Below, in pieces: positions 17,212-27,146 of a stretch of DNA of 64,000 nt. The position numbers and the translations under genes were made by a program. Source of the DNA: Ahniella affigens (GTDB lineage: Bacteria > Pseudomonadota > Gammaproteobacteria > Xanthomonadales > Ahniellaceae); contig NZ_CP027860.1 in assembly GCF_003015185.1 (NCBI RefSeq), forward strand, positions 4,144,501-4,208,500, read 5' to 3'. Position 1 is the stretch's first letter. Every line of letters begins with the position of its first letter. The notes beneath the pieces were generated by a model. It did no database searches, was not told where the DNA came from, and saw only the letters and a list, made by a program, of their open reading frames with translations.

Positions 17212-17739
17212 TTAGCTGCAGATCATGCTGTAGACGAGGCTTCGGTTGGCGCCGCTGACGACGTCCTGAAAAACATGACAGACACCGTAAGCGCCCATAT
17301 TCAATGTCGAGGGTACCGCGCATTCGGGATTGATGGATTCCATTCGCTTTTGCGGTAAGTCCGCAACTTCGATCGACCGGTCCAAGCCAATCACGTACGT
17401 ATCGTGATGCAATCGGACATAGAGCCGTGTCCCGGCGATGGCCAGCGGCTCTGCATCGACCGGTGTCACCCAGGTTCGAAGTACCTCGCCCTCGGCATCA
17501 ACTTCATGCACCTGCTCGGGCTGCAACCGTGCGCCGGGTTCGTATTCGGGAATTCTATCGGTCTGAATGATGGCGACCTCGCCACAGGGATGGCCGTCCT
17601 GTTTGCCGACATACGATTCAGGCATTTCCTGCGTGCGGTTGATCCAAAGCGCAAATTCAGGAAAGTGTTTTTTCGCCGACGCGCACGAGAAGATCAGCGC
17701 GAGCATCAATCCACTGAATAGTCTGCTTGTGATTGCCAT
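17212..17739 (-). CDS. Putative lipoprotein of unknown function
   Basis: 175 residues from ATG at 17739. The N-terminus is a lipoprotein signal (LFSGLMLALIFSC) with a lipobox-like LIFSC-A; a longer frame to 17775 would put 12 polar residues before it and is unlikely. The mature part is mostly beta-type with segments such as EVAIIQTDRIPEY and LYVRLHHDTYVIGLDRSI, which could be part of a propeller-like fold. Cysteines at HPCGE, PECAV, VCHV and the C-terminal MICS could form disulfides. The gene is framed by two inverted MITE-like copies. Function unknown. Confidence 0.65.
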   Translation of the reverse strand: MAITSRLFSGLMLALIFSCASAKKHFPEFALWINRTQEMPESYVGKQDGHPCGEVAIIQTDRIPEYEPGARLQPEQVHEVDAEGEVLRTWVTPVDAEPLAIAGTRLYVRLHHDTYVIGLDRSIEVADLPQKRMESINPECAVPSTLNMGAYGVCHVFQDVVSGANRSLVYSMICS

Positions 17740-18101
17740 GAGGCTACGCACCGTTTGCGATGTTCGATCGGTCACTACCTGCCATCATGTATGGGGCCGA
17801 TGCACTACAGCGCACGCGGGCGACGCTCGTCAGTTTTTTGCCCTGTTCTCGACATCGGCGCGACAATTTTGCATCGGCATTTGCCATCATTTTTTGGCTG
17901 CGCCTTAGTTGTCAATGAGCTTCCGCAGCCCTTGATGTCTGCGCGAGTGATCAACGGCACAACCCCGCGGACAAGCAAGCCCGCACATTTCGGCTCAAGT
18001 GCTAACCCAGTGCCTGCGCGGCGTTGCTGAATTGAAGACCGAGGAATCATCCGACCGGGTCAGCGTCATCAAGCCGATACTGCGACGGGATCTGCCCGCA
18101 G
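17740..18101. other. Intergenic region between lipoprotein gene and MITE copy 2
   Basis: About 360 bp without a convincing gene; overlapping short frames lack start signals and motifs. It should hold the promoter of the lipoprotein gene. Confidence 0.4.
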
Positions 18102-18261
18102 CTAGGGAGCCTCTGAACAAGTTCAGAGGCGATTCGGGCCATGGATGGCCCGCCCAGAATCAAGCACGCAAGTGCTTGATTCTGTGGCAATGATTCCGGA
18201 CATGTGCCGGACTCATTGCAGGTCTGAAAGTCTAGGATGGGCTTGTTCAGACCCTCCCTAG
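18102..18261. mobile_element. MITE-like element, copy 2 (inverted)
   Basis: A body of 152 bp (18106-18257), with GGAGCCTCTGAACAAG at one end and CTTGTTCAGACCCTCC at the other as imperfect terminal inverted repeats. It is flanked on both sides by CTAG, consistent with a 4-bp target duplication. Its reverse complement matches copy 1 nearly base for base over the whole length. It has no coding capacity, so it would need a transposase supplied elsewhere. Confidence 0.78.
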
Positions 18262-18295
18262 GCGACTTGGGACGCCGTCGAGGCTTAGCGCCTGC

Positions 18296-19672
18296 TCAGC
18301 GCCCCGACTTCCGCACAATCAGCATCGCCAGTTCCAGCGACTGCTCGTAGTTCAGTCGCGGATCAACGGTGGACTTGTAGGCACGCGTCAGATCGATTTC
18401 CGACAGATCGCGGGCGCCACCCAGGCATTCGGTGACGTTGTCGCCCGTCAATTCCAAGTGCGCGCCGCCAAGATGCGTGCCGGCGGCCTGATGCAGGTCG
18501 AACGCACGGTCGAGTTCGGCGCGAATGTTGTCGAAGCGGCGGGTCTTGAAGCCGTTGCTGGTGCTTTCGGTATTGCCATGCATCGGGTCGCAGCTCCACA
18601 ACACATGCTTGCCTTCCTTGCGGACCGCTTCGAGTAGCGGAGGCAGCGCCGAGACAATCTTGTTCGCGCCCATACGGTGGATCAACATGAGCTTGCCGCG
18701 TTCGTTGTTCGGGTTCAGTGCGTCGATCACGTTCAGTAGTTGATCGACGGTCACGCTCGGGCCGATCTTCAGACCGATCGGGTTCTTGATGCCGCGGCAG
18801 TATTCGACGTGCGCGCCATCGAGAGCCGCCGTGCGCATACCGATCCACGGGAAATGCGTGGACAGATTGAAGAAGCCGGTCTGGCGCGGCACTTGCCGCG
18901 TGAGGGCTTGTTCGTAGTGCAGCAGCAGCGCCTCGTGCGACGTGTAGAAATCGACGCGCGAGAAATTGCCGATCGGGCCGGCCAGCGTTTCCATGAAGCG
19001 CACGGACTCGCCAATCTGCTCGACCATACGGCGATACTCGCGCGCCAGCGGCGAATGATCGACCCAGCCCAAATCCCAGTATTCAGGATGATGCAGGTCG
19101 GCAAAACCACCATCGATCAGCGCGCGTATGAAGTTGATCGTCATCGCTGAATGCGAGTGGCCCTTCAGCATGCGCTCCGGATCCGGCAGTCGCGCTTCCT
19201 TGGTGAATTCCGGTCCGTTGACGATATCGCCGCGGTAGCTCGGCAACTCGACGCCATCGCGCGTTTCGAGGTCGGCAGAGCGCGGTTTGGCATATTGGCC
19301 GGCAAATCGACCGACTCGGACGATCGGCAGCTTCAAGCCATGAATCAGCACCACGCTCATTTGCAGCAGCACTTTCAGACGGCTGGAGATCGTATTGGAG
19401 TCGCACTCGGCAAAACTCTCGGCGCAGTCGCCGCCTTGCAGAACGAAGCGCTTGCCCTCCTCCGCCTCGGCAAGCATTTGCCGGAGCGTGAGGATTTCCC
19501 ATGACGTAACCAAAGGCGGCATGCTGCGCAAGGTTTGAATGGCACTGGCGAGCTTGTCGGCATCCGGATAACTGGGCTGCTGCGTTGCTGGCTTCGCGAG
19601 CCAGCTGCCTGGGTGCCAGTCTTTTGGTCCGAGTTCGTGTTGACTACTTGCCATTGCCATCATGCCTTTCAT
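18296..19672 (-). CDS. Class II 3-deoxy-7-phosphoheptulonate (DAHP) synthase
   Basis: 458 residues, the normal size of the plant-type (AroA-II) enzyme. It condenses phosphoenolpyruvate and erythrose-4-phosphate in the first step of the shikimate pathway. Family stretches are RFVLQGGDCAESFAEC (with the metal-binding Cys), VRVGRFAGQYAKPRS, ESVRFMETLAGP, CRGIKNPIGLKIGPS and VLWSCDPMHGNT. ATG at 19672 is chosen because GAGGT lies just upstream. It has no pathway neighbour here; regulation is usually by aromatic amino acids but no leader peptide is visible. Confidence 0.93.
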   Translation of the reverse strand: MKGMMAMASSQHELGPKDWHPGSWLAKPATQQPSYPDADKLASAIQTLRSMPPLVTSWEILTLRQMLAEAEEGKRFVLQGGDCAESFAECDSNTISSRLKVLLQMSVVLIHGLKLPIVRVGRFAGQYAKPRSADLETRDGVELPSYRGDIVNGPEFTKEARLPDPERMLKGHSHSAMTINFIRALIDGGFADLHHPEYWDLGWVDHSPLAREYRRMVEQIGESVRFMETLAGPIGNFSRVDFYTSHEALLLHYEQALTRQVPRQTGFFNLSTHFPWIGMRTAALDGAHVEYCRGIKNPIGLKIGPSVTVDQLLNVIDALNPNNERGKLMLIHRMGANKIVSALPPLLEAVRKEGKHVLWSCDPMHGNTESTSNGFKTRRFDNIRAELDRAFDLHQAAGTHLGGAHLELTGDNVTECLGGARDLSEIDLTRAYKSTVDPRLNYEQSLELAMLIVRKSGR

Positions 19673-19727
19673 TGTGACCTCAAATCGCCAGCGCTTGCGC
19701 TGACTTCTATCTTCCTGAGCGGCTTGC

Positions 19728-20228
19728 TCAGACCTTTCCGGGTGCCTTGAAGGTGGCGTAGAGCGTCCAGCCCAGGAGCCCGATGAAACAGACGAGCGTC
19801 CAGGCCGGCATGCTCATGCCAAGGAAGGTCCAATCCACCTTCGCACATTCGCCGGAGCCGTTGAACACCATATCCAGGACTTTCTGTAGCGGAAATGACT
19901 TGTACATGTAAGCCAATCCGGGGCCGCAATCCGGGATCTGATCGGGCGGCAGATGCGTCATTCGAACGTGCCACGCGGAGACCGAACCACCGATGATGAG
20001 CGCCAGCGACGCCAGCGCTCCGTAGATTTTGCGTCCGAGATTGCGCGGGTTGTGGAGCCCACCAATCAGGAAGAACAACCCCGCGACCATGAACCCGATT
20101 CGTTGGAAAATGCAGAGCGGACAAGGATCTATGAACTTGACGTGCTCAACGTACAGGGCATAGCTGAGCAAACCAACACAGACCAGAAAGCCGGTCAGGA
20201 ACATCAGGCGGAAGGTGGGTTTTGGCAT
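19728..20228 (-). CDS. dsbB: Disulfide bond formation protein DsbB
   Basis: 166 residues with four hydrophobic segments. The first redox pair is CPLC in FIDPCPLCIFQR after TM1; the second periplasmic pair is the Cys of PDCGPG and that of GECAKV. It reoxidises DsbA and passes electrons to quinone in the inner membrane. The ATG at 20228 is chosen over an in-frame TTG at 20255. No dsbA is seen in the window. It lies 55 bp upstream of the DAHP synthase gene in the same direction. Confidence 0.93.
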   Translation of the reverse strand: MPKPTFRLMFLTGFLVCVGLLSYALYVEHVKFIDPCPLCIFQRIGFMVAGLFFLIGGLHNPRNLGRKIYGALASLALIIGGSVSAWHVRMTHLPPDQIPDCGPGLAYMYKSFPLQKVLDMVFNGSGECAKVDWTFLGMSMPAWTLVCFIGLLGWTLYATFKAPGKV

Positions 20229-20255
20229 GGCTGAAATCTCATGGGGAATGGTCAA

Positions 20256-21150
20256 TTATGACTGGACCGGTGGGCAACTGGTTCCAGAAAATCATATGAA
20301 TCGTGCTCCAGAGGCGCTGATCGGAGGGTGCCGCAAGCTAGGCTGCTGGTTGGCGGCCTTGCGGCACACGATGTGTGCATGTTGCTCGAGTCGGTATCAC
20401 TCAGCGCTCGCGTCTCCCGCAGCAATGCGCCTTCAGTCATCTGTAGGAGTCCAGCCGCCCCTTGGGTGCGCTGACTCGCGCATCAAATGATTGTCCCGAG
20501 CCGGAGGTTCCGCTCGGCCTACTCGCCTTTATGCCAGGGATACAGGCTGTGTGAAAACCGTCGGAGTTTGCGGCGCCACTTCAATTACCGTCATCCCGAC
20601 GAAACAGACCGTGTGGAAACAACGAAGGACTTGTTCGAGTAACCTAGCCGATCGGGTTCGGAAGCGATGATGATCGCAAATAGTGGGTCAGTTTGCCGCG
20701 AGCTTGAAACCCACCCCGGATCAAGTCCGGGGTGACGAGAGGTGGATTGGAACTCCTTGGGGAACCGATCCTTTCTAGCGTCTGAAGCAATGACTTTGCC
20801 TCGACGGACACTCTCGCGATTCGTCACCCCGGACTTGATCCGGGGTGGGTTTGAAGGTCTTGCAGCCGCACCGAGGCCATGTTGGAGCGCCAAATCTTGT
20901 CCTGCCCTAGAGTTTTCACACAGCTTGGAAAGTCGGGATGACGCCAACAGCGGCAGTCGCCTTGCGATGGCGGCAGACGCCATGAACGCAGGCGCCGATT
21001 CCAACCCGCCCTTCAAAACCCGTACGTAGGGGCAGACCCCTACGAATTGCGGAGGTTCCGTGGCTGCTGGCAAAACGGATGTGTCGTCGGTGTGCTGCAT
21101 CTCCAATGAATCGCTGCTCGGGCTTCGTGACTGAACCAAATTCGCGCAAC
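20256..21150. other. Gene-poor intergenic region with inverted repeats
   Basis: About 900 bp between dsbB and rplQ. No ORF here has a credible start and motif. The central 400 bp carry nested inverted repeats (separate entry); the rest shows nothing I can name. Confidence 0.5.
20545..20944. repeat. Nested inverted repeats with palindromic cores
   Basis: The inner pair is 20704-20738 and 20821-20856: each arm holds the palindrome CCCCGGATCAAGTCCGGGG, and the arms are inverted copies differing at one of about 35 positions. The outer pair comprises GCTGTGTGAAAAC (about 20546-20558) with its inverse GTTTTCACACAGC (about 20912-20924), and CGTCATCCCGAC (about 20589) with its inverse GTCGGGATGACG (about 20932). 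This resembles a pair of small repeats inserted back to back. No coding capacity. Confidence 0.7.
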
Positions 21151-21180
21151 AAAAAACCCCGGCGAGCCGGGGTTTTTTGC
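21149..21180 (-). terminator. Strong terminator of the alpha operon
   Basis: CCCCGGC and GCCGGGG form the stem (about 21157-21172), flanked by A6 and T6 tracts, so it can act in both directions. It follows rplQ and closes the long ribosomal protein run. Confidence 0.88.
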
Positions 21181-21214
21181 TTGGGTCCAAACTGTTGCCA
21201 GCTTGGAGACCAAC

Positions 21215-21598
21215 TTAGGCTTCAACGGCCTCAGCGATCTGCGGGCGGTCCACCAGCTCAACAAACGCCATCGGGGCGTTGTCGCCAGCGCGGAAGCCGC
21301 ACTTCAGGATGCGCAGATACCCACCTGGACGCTCGCGGTAACGCGGGCCGAGGTCGGTAAACAGCTTGCCGACAGCAGCCTTGTCACGAAGACGAGCGAA
21401 GGCGAGGCGACGATTCGCGACGCTATCGGTCTTGGCCAGGGTGATCAGCGGCTCGGCCACGCGACGCAGTTCCTTTGCCTTCGGCAAGGTGGTCTTGATG
21501 GCTTCGTGCACGATGATCGAGCTCGCCATGTTGCGGAACATCGCTTCACGGTGCGAGCTGGTACGGTTGAGTTTGCGTCCGGATTTCAGGTGGCGCAT
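21215..21598 (-). CDS. rplQ: 50S ribosomal protein L17
   Basis: 127 residues, full length, starting [12 protein letters not shown] with [15 protein letters not shown] and the IITHEAIKTT-like [18 protein letters not shown] segment typical of L17. The protein lies near the exit tunnel of the large subunit. Last gene of the alpha operon, 19 bp after rpoA and followed by the terminator at 21149-21180. Confidence 0.97.
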   Translation of the reverse strand: MRHLKSGRKLNRTSSHREAMFRNMASSIIVHEAIKTTLPKAKELRRVAEPLITLAKTDSVANRRLAFARLRDKAAVGKLFTDLGPRYRERPGGYLRILKCGFRAGDNAPMAFVELVDRPQIAEAVEA

Positions 21599-21617
21599 GA
21601 CATAGGTTCCTTAGGGC

Positions 21618-22613
21618 TTAACCCAGCATGCCATGCTGCACACCGGCCGGCGGCCAGTTATCCAGCTTCATGCCAAGCGAAAGGCCGCGCGAGGCGAGCA
21701 CTTCCTTGATTTCGGTGAGCGACTTCTTACCGAGGTTCGGGGTCTTGAGCAGTTCCACTTCGGTGCGCTGAACCAGATCACCGATGTAGTAGATGCTCTC
21801 GGCCTTGAGGCAGTTGGCCGAACGAACCGTCAGCTCCAGATCGTCGATCGGACGCAGCAGGATCGGATCGAAGCCTGCGGCAGCCGGCTTGGCAGCGCTG
21901 GTTTCGCGACGGGTGAAGTCGCCAAATACAGACAGCTGGTCGGCCAGGATGTCGGCGGCGCGGCGGACCGCGTCTTCGGCATCGATCGTGCCATTGGTTT
22001 CGATATCAAGAATCAGCTTGTCCAGGTCGGTGCGCTGCTCGACGCGGGCGTTGTCCACTTCGAAAGCGACGCGACGGATCGGGCTGAAGCTGGCATCCAG
22101 CTGCAGGCGGCCGATCGGGCGCGACTCTTCGTCCGGACGACGGCGCGAGGCCACCGGCTGGTAACCGACGCCGCGGCTGACACGGAGACGCATGGACAAG
22201 GTGATGTCCTTGGTCAGGTGGCAGATCACGTGGTCCGGGTTGATCACTTCGACCGAATGGTCGACTTTGATGTCGCCAGCCGTGACGACACCCGGGCCAC
22301 GCTTGGTCAGCGTCAGCAGGGTTTCGTCATGACCCTGCATGCGCAGCGCCACGTCTTTGAGGTTCAGGAGCACGTCAATGACGTCTTCCTGCAGACCTTC
22401 GAGCGTGGTGTACTCATGCAGAACGTTGTCGATTTCGACTTCGGTGATGGCAGCACCCGGGATGGACGAGAGCAACACGCGGCGAAGCGCGTTGCCCAGC
22501 GTATGGCCGAAACCGCGTTCAAGCGGCTCGACGAAAACGCGTGCGCGGTTGGCATTCAGCCGTTCGGCTGTAATACCGCGTGCACGCATGACATTGGTTG
22601 CAGTGGCAGCCAT
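21618..22613 (-). CDS. rpoA: RNA polymerase alpha subunit
   Basis: 331 residues. The N-terminal assembly domain includes [20 protein letters not shown] and the alpha-CTD includes [20 protein letters not shown] and [16 protein letters not shown], the surface that contacts UP elements and activators. Full length compared with E. coli (329). Transcribed with rpsM, rpsK, rpsD and rplQ; in enteric bacteria S4 represses this operon, but I see no obvious pseudoknot to confirm that here. Confidence 0.98.
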   Translation of the reverse strand: MAATATNVMRARGITAERLNANRARVFVEPLERGFGHTLGNALRRVLLSSIPGAAITEVEIDNVLHEYTTLEGLQEDVIDVLLNLKDVALRMQGHDETLLTLTKRGPGVVTAGDIKVDHSVEVINPDHVICHLTKDITLSMRLRVSRGVGYQPVASRRRPDEESRPIGRLQLDASFSPIRRVAFEVDNARVEQRTDLDKLILDIETNGTIDAEDAVRRAADILADQLSVFGDFTRRETSAAKPAAAGFDPILLRPIDDLELTVRSANCLKAESIYYIGDLVQRTEVELLKTPNLGKKSLTEIKEVLASRGLSLGMKLDNWPPAGVQHGMLG

Positions 22614-22632
22614 GGGTTTGGGGGCTCCAGGA

Positions 22633-23259
22633 TTACTTCGAGTACAACTCGACGATAAGGTTCTCGTTGATGTCGGCCGGCAGGTCGCCGCGATCCGGAG
22701 CAGCCTTCAGGCTACCCACCATCTTCTTCGCATCCACTTCCACCCAGCCAGGCGTCAGATCCATTTCCTGGTTCAGGGTCAGAGCTTCTTGAATGCGCAG
22801 CTGCTTCTTCGCGCGCTCAATGACGGCGACTTCATCGCCAGCCTTGACCTGATAGGACGGAACATTGACCGACTTGCCATTGACCGTGATCGCTTTGTGC
22901 GACACGAGCTGGCGAGCGGCAGCGCGGGTTACGGCGTAACCCATGCGATAAACGATATTGTCGAGACGGCATTCCAGAAGACGCAGCAGGTTTTCGCCCG
23001 TGGCGCCCTTCAGGTTCGATGCCTTCGAGTAGTACGTGCGGAACTGGCGCTCCAGCAAACCGTACATGCGCTTGACCTTTTGCTTCTCGCGCAACTGCAC
23101 GGCGTAATCGGACATTTTGCCCTTTTTCGCAGCGCCGTGCTGACCAGGCTTCTGGTCGAGTTTGCACTTCGAATCGATCGCCCGCGCTGGGCTCTTCAGG
23201 GACAGATCGGCGCCTTCGCGACGCGCCAACTTACAGGTAGGACCAAGATAACGTGCCAT
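22633..23259 (-). CDS. rpsD: 30S ribosomal protein S4
   Basis: 208 residues, starting [19 protein letters not shown]. The S4 RNA-binding domain covers about 98-160 ([35 protein letters not shown]). A primary 16S rRNA binder that nucleates 30S assembly and, in related bacteria, the translational repressor of the alpha operon. It sits between rpsK and rpoA with short gaps. Confidence 0.97.
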   Translation of the reverse strand: MARYLGPTCKLARREGADLSLKSPARAIDSKCKLDQKPGQHGAAKKGKMSDYAVQLREKQKVKRMYGLLERQFRTYYSKASNLKGATGENLLRLLECRLDNIVYRMGYAVTRAAARQLVSHKAITVNGKSVNVPSYQVKAGDEVAVIERAKKQLRIQEALTLNQEMDLTPGWVEVDAKKMVGSLKAAPDRGDLPADINENLIVELYSK

Positions 23260-23269
23260 GATGGAATCC

Positions 23270-23671
<402 letters not shown>

Positions 23672-23691
23672 GATCGGTCATCCTCGCTCGG

Positions 23692-24048
23692 TTACTTCTT
23701 GATCGCCTTCCGAGGACCCTTGCGTGTGCGCGCATTGGTGCGCGTACGCTGGCCACGGAGCGGCAGACCACGACGGTGACGCAGGCCACGGTAGCAACCG
23801 AGATCCTGCAGACGCTTGATGCTGATGCCGACTTCACGGCGCAGGTCGCCTTCGACGGTGAACTTCGCCACTTCTTGGCGGAGTTTGTCGACTTGGGCTT
23901 CCGTCAGATCCTTGACCTTCGTCGCCGGGTTCACACCCGCCGAGTCACAGACTTTCTTCGAGCGGGACCGACCGATCCCATAAATACTTTGCAAACCGAT
24001 CCATGCATGCTTATGGACCGGGATGTTTACACCGGCAATACGCGCCAT
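23692..24048 (-). CDS. rpsM: 30S ribosomal protein S13
   Basis: 118 residues, starting [19 protein letters not shown] with the helix-turn [17 protein letters not shown] and the C-terminal [20 protein letters not shown]. It contacts the P-site tRNA and L5 across the subunit interface. First gene of the alpha operon; a likely promoter lies about 45 bp upstream. No rpmJ gene separates it from secY. Confidence 0.97.
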   Translation of the reverse strand: MARIAGVNIPVHKHAWIGLQSIYGIGRSRSKKVCDSAGVNPATKVKDLTEAQVDKLRQEVAKFTVEGDLRREVGISIKRLQDLGCYRGLRHRRGLPLRGQRTRTNARTRKGPRKAIKK

Positions 24049-24089
24049 CGCGTCTTCTCCAAAACTGTTAGCGCAAAAGGGAACTAGCG

Positions 24090-24095
24090 ATTATA
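24090..24095 (-). promoter_or_regulatory. Probable promoter -10 of the alpha operon
   Basis: On the minus strand the sequence TGTGTATAAT is a perfect -10 hexamer with an extended-type TG upstream, 42 bases before the rpsM start. The -35 region is weak. It would let rpsM-rpsK-rpsD-rpoA-rplQ be transcribed apart from the spc operon. Confidence 0.5.
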
Positions 24096-24183
24096 CACAC
24101 AAAAGCTCAGCTTGGTAGCAGCGCAGCACACGCTGCCCTGCTCCCAGGCTGACTTCGGCACAGATCCATGTGCCCGGGAGGGG

Positions 24184-25548
24184 TTACTGGCCCGGTTTGA
24201 CCGAACCAGCCCTGCCGTAATTCTTCAGATTCGTTTTCTTCAGGAGGCTCTCGTACTGGCTCGAAACCAGGTGCGCCTGGACCTGCGCAGTGAAGTCCAT
24301 CAGGACCACTACGACGATCAGGAGCGACGTGCCACCAAAGTAGAACGGAACACCGAGCTTGGTCTGCAGCAAGGTCGGCAGCAAACACACTGCAACCAGA
24401 TACAGGGCACCAATGCCGGTCAAACGGGTCATGACGCCATCGATGTAGTCAGCCGTAGCCTTGCCCGGACGGATACCTGGAATCAGCGCACCCGACTTCT
24501 TCAGGTTCTCGGCGGTTTCGGCCGAGTTGAACACCATGGCGGTGTAGAAGAAGGCGAACAGCACGATCAACGCACCGAACACGAACATGTACAGCGGCTC
24601 ACCCGGGGTCAGCATGTTGCTGATCTCGCGCAGCACGCGCACTTCGGCAAAGGCACTACCCATGTTGGCGATCGTCGCCGGGAACATGATCAGGCTGGAT
24701 GCGAACACCGCCGGAATCACGCCGGACATGTTGAGCTTCAGTGGCAGATGCGAGCTCTGGTTCTGGTAGGCCCGCGAGCCCCCATTCCGGCGCGCGTAGT
24801 TCACCGTTATCCGGCGTTGACCACGCTCGACGAACACCACGAACCAGGTCACGCCCACCACCAGCGCAACAATGAACAGGCCAGTCAGAATATTCATCTG
24901 ACCGTCGCCCAGCTGCTGCAGCGTGCTGCCCACCGCCGCCGGAATACCCGCAACGATGCCCGCCAGAATGAGCAGCGAGATACCGTTACCCACACCGCGT
25001 TCAGTGATTTGCTCGCCGAGCCACATCAGGAACAGCGTTCCGGCAGTCAGGCCAATCACGGTGCTGACTACAAAGAACGTCCCCGGATTGACGACAACCT
25101 GCACACCGCCCTGCATGGTTTGAGCCTGCAAAGCCATACCGACACTCAATGACTGGAACACCGCCAAGGCGACCGTCAGCCAGCGCGTACGTTGGGTCAG
25201 GATCCGGCGACCGGACTCCCCTTCCTTGCGCAGCGCTTGCCAGCTCGGCAGCATGGTGGCCAGGAGTTGCACGATGATCGACGCAGAAATGTAGGGCACC
25301 ACGTTCAGGGCAAATACGCTCATGCGTTGCAGCGCGCCACCCGAGAACATGTTGAACAGGTCTAAGACCGTTCCCTTCTGCTGATCCATCAGCTGCATCA
25401 TGGCGACCGGATCGACACCAGGCACCGGCACGAATGTGCCCATGCGGTAGACGATCAAGGCCCCCAAGACGAACAGCAAACGCTGTTTCAGCTCGGATAG
25501 GTTTCCGAACTGCGACAACATGCCTTGCGCGGATTGGTTGTTAGCCAC
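24184..25548 (-). CDS. secY: Preprotein translocase subunit SecY
   Basis: 454 residues with about ten membrane helices. Conserved parts include the plug-region stretch FNMFSGGALQRMSVFALNVVP, YARRNGGSRAYQNQSSHLPLK in the cytosolic loop, and IPGIRPG near the C-terminal third. It forms the protein-conducting channel with SecE (encoded at 51193-51579) and SecG. Last gene of the spc operon, 3 bp after rplO. Confidence 0.97.
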   Translation of the reverse strand: MANNQSAQGMLSQFGNLSELKQRLLFVLGALIVYRMGTFVPVPGVDPVAMMQLMDQQKGTVLDLFNMFSGGALQRMSVFALNVVPYISASIIVQLLATMLPSWQALRKEGESGRRILTQRTRWLTVALAVFQSLSVGMALQAQTMQGGVQVVVNPGTFFVVSTVIGLTAGTLFLMWLGEQITERGVGNGISLLILAGIVAGIPAAVGSTLQQLGDGQMNILTGLFIVALVVGVTWFVVFVERGQRRITVNYARRNGGSRAYQNQSSHLPLKLNMSGVIPAVFASSLIMFPATIANMGSAFAEVRVLREISNMLTPGEPLYMFVFGALIVLFAFFYTAMVFNSAETAENLKKSGALIPGIRPGKATADYIDGVMTRLTGIGALYLVAVCLLPTLLQTKLGVPFYFGGTSLLIVVVVLMDFTAQVQAHLVSSQYESLLKKTNLKNYGRAGSVKPGQ

Positions 25549-25551
25549 GGA

Positions 25552-25986
25552 TTACTCCAGAGTGCCACCGGCGGCTTCGATTGCAGCCTTGGCGCCAGCC
25601 GTTGCTGCAATACCCTTCAGCTTGTAGGCGCGCGTGATCTCGCCTTTCTTGACCACACGAACCTTCTTGGCGCGCGGATCAATCAGGGCGGCATTGCGCA
25701 ACGCTTCGATATCGACCTGGGTGTCTTTCAGCTGTTCCAGCTGATACAGGCGAATTTCGGCGGTGTTTGCCTTCAGCTTGGAGCGGAAGCCGACCTTCGG
25801 CAGACGGCGCTGCAGCGGCATCTGACCGCCTTCGAAGCCGGGCTTGACCTTACCCTTACCGGTACGGGCGTACTGACCCTTGTGACCGCGACCGGCAGTT
25901 TTGCCGAGGCCAGAGCCGATACCGCGACCGACGCGGGTGCGCTCACGGCGTGCACCGGGAGCGGATTTGATAGTGTTGAGACGCAT
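25552..25986 (-). CDS. rplO: 50S ribosomal protein L15
   Basis: 144 residues, full length, with the Gly-rich N-terminal arm RVGRGIGSGLGKTAGRGHKG that threads into 23S rRNA and the typical FEGGQMPLQRRLPK. Late assembly protein. It lies between rpmD and secY. Confidence 0.97.
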   Translation of the reverse strand: MRLNTIKSAPGARRERTRVGRGIGSGLGKTAGRGHKGQYARTGKGKVKPGFEGGQMPLQRRLPKVGFRSKLKANTAEIRLYQLEQLKDTQVDIEALRNAALIDPRAKKVRVVKKGEITRAYKLKGIAATAGAKAAIEAAGGTLE

Positions 25987-25998
25987 GGTGAGTTCTCC

Positions 25999-26184
25999 TT
26001 AGCCTTCCACCGCGACGAGGTAGTTGACCTTATTGATCAGGCCACGCACCTGCGGGGAGTCTTTGAGTTCGCGCACGTCGTTGAGCTTGTTGAGGCCCAG
26101 CGCCCTGACGCATTGACGGTGCCGTTCCGGCGTGCTGTTCGGGCTCTTGACGAGACGAACCGTGATCATTTTCGGATTAGCCAT
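25999..26184 (-). CDS. rpmD: 50S ribosomal protein L30
   Basis: 61 residues from ATG at 26184, starting [20 protein letters not shown]; the frame extends further upstream but only this start fits the family. [15 protein letters not shown] and the C-terminal half match L30. It overlaps the end of rpsE by 8 bp, implying coupled translation. Confidence 0.95.
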   Translation of the reverse strand: MANPKMITVRLVKSPNSTPERHRQCVRALGLNKLNDVRELKDSPQVRGLINKVNYLVAVEG

Positions 26185-26692
26185 TGCTGCCCACCAATTC
26201 TTCAAGTTTCTTGCCACGCATCGCGGCGATGTCGCCCGGTGCACGGATGGCTTGCAGGCCCTTGATGGTTGCGCGCACCAGATTGATCGGGTTGCGCGAA
26301 CCCACGGCCTTGGCCAGCACGTTCTTCACGCCGACCACTTCGAACACCGCGCGCATGGCGCCGCCGGCAATCACGCCGGTACCGTCCGAGGCAGGCTGCA
26401 TGAACACGCGCGCCGCACCATGGTTCGACTTGATCGCGTAGTGCAGGGTGCCATTCGTCAGCGGCACGCTGACCATGTTCTTGCGGGCGCGGTCCATCGC
26501 CTTGGCGATGGCGGCCGGCACTTCGCGGGCCTTGCCATATCCGAGACCGACTTTACCGTCGCCGTCGCCGACAACCGTCAGCGCGGTGAAGCTCATCTGG
26601 CGGCCACCTTTGACGGTCTTGGCCACACGATTGACGGCAATCAGCTTCTCTTGCAGGCCGTCGCTGTTTTCGCGTTCGTTGTTGTTGCTCAT
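26177..26692 (-). CDS. rpsE: 30S ribosomal protein S5
   Basis: 171 residues. The double-stranded RNA-binding domain starts [20 protein letters not shown], the loop [18 protein letters not shown] is intact, and the C-terminal domain holds [19 protein letters not shown]. The protein helps decoding fidelity and mRNA unwinding at the entry channel. Its stop codon lies inside the rpmD start. Confidence 0.97.
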   Translation of the reverse strand: MSNNNERENSDGLQEKLIAVNRVAKTVKGGRQMSFTALTVVGDGDGKVGLGYGKAREVPAAIAKAMDRARKNMVSVPLTNGTLHYAIKSNHGAARVFMQPASDGTGVIAGGAMRAVFEVVGVKNVLAKAVGSRNPINLVRATIKGLQAIRAPGDIAAMRGKKLEELVGSNG

Positions 26693-26768
26693 TGCTCACC
26701 TTGAGGACCGAGCGGCGAGCCGCCCGGCTGAGTTGTTTACGGCCTTTGGCCGCTTGGAGTTGTAATAA

Positions 26769-27122
26769 TCAGAACTGCAGGCCGCCTTCACGAGCCGCAT
26801 CGGCCAGAGCCTTGATGCGACCGTGATAGAGGAAGCCCGAGCGGTCGAATGCGACCTTCTCAATGCCGGCTGCTTTGGCGCGAGCGGCAATGGCCTTGCC
26901 CACCGCAGCAGCGGCAGACAGGTTCTTGGTGCCCTTGACACCGTCCATAACGTCCTTCTGGAGCGTGTTGGCGGCGGCAACGACGGTTTCGCCATCAGCA
27001 GCGAAAACCTGGGCATACAAATGCTGACTCGTGCGATGCACCGACAGACGCGCCACCGCGAGATTGCGGATGTGCGAACGCGTGGCCTTGGCACGACGAA
27101 TACGGGATGTTCTCTTTTCCAT
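26769..27122 (-). CDS. rplR: 50S ribosomal protein L18
   Basis: 117 residues with [16 protein letters not shown] and the C-terminal [20 protein letters not shown], binding 5S rRNA with L5. Basic Arg-rich N-terminus as expected. Position between rplF and rpsE is standard. Confidence 0.97.
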   Translation of the reverse strand: MEKRTSRIRRAKATRSHIRNLAVARLSVHRTSQHLYAQVFAADGETVVAAANTLQKDVMDGVKGTKNLSAAAAVGKAIAARAKAAGIEKVAFDRSGFLYHGRIKALADAAREGGLQF

Positions 27123-27146
27123 GGTCTGTCTCCTGCGCTCCGCCGA

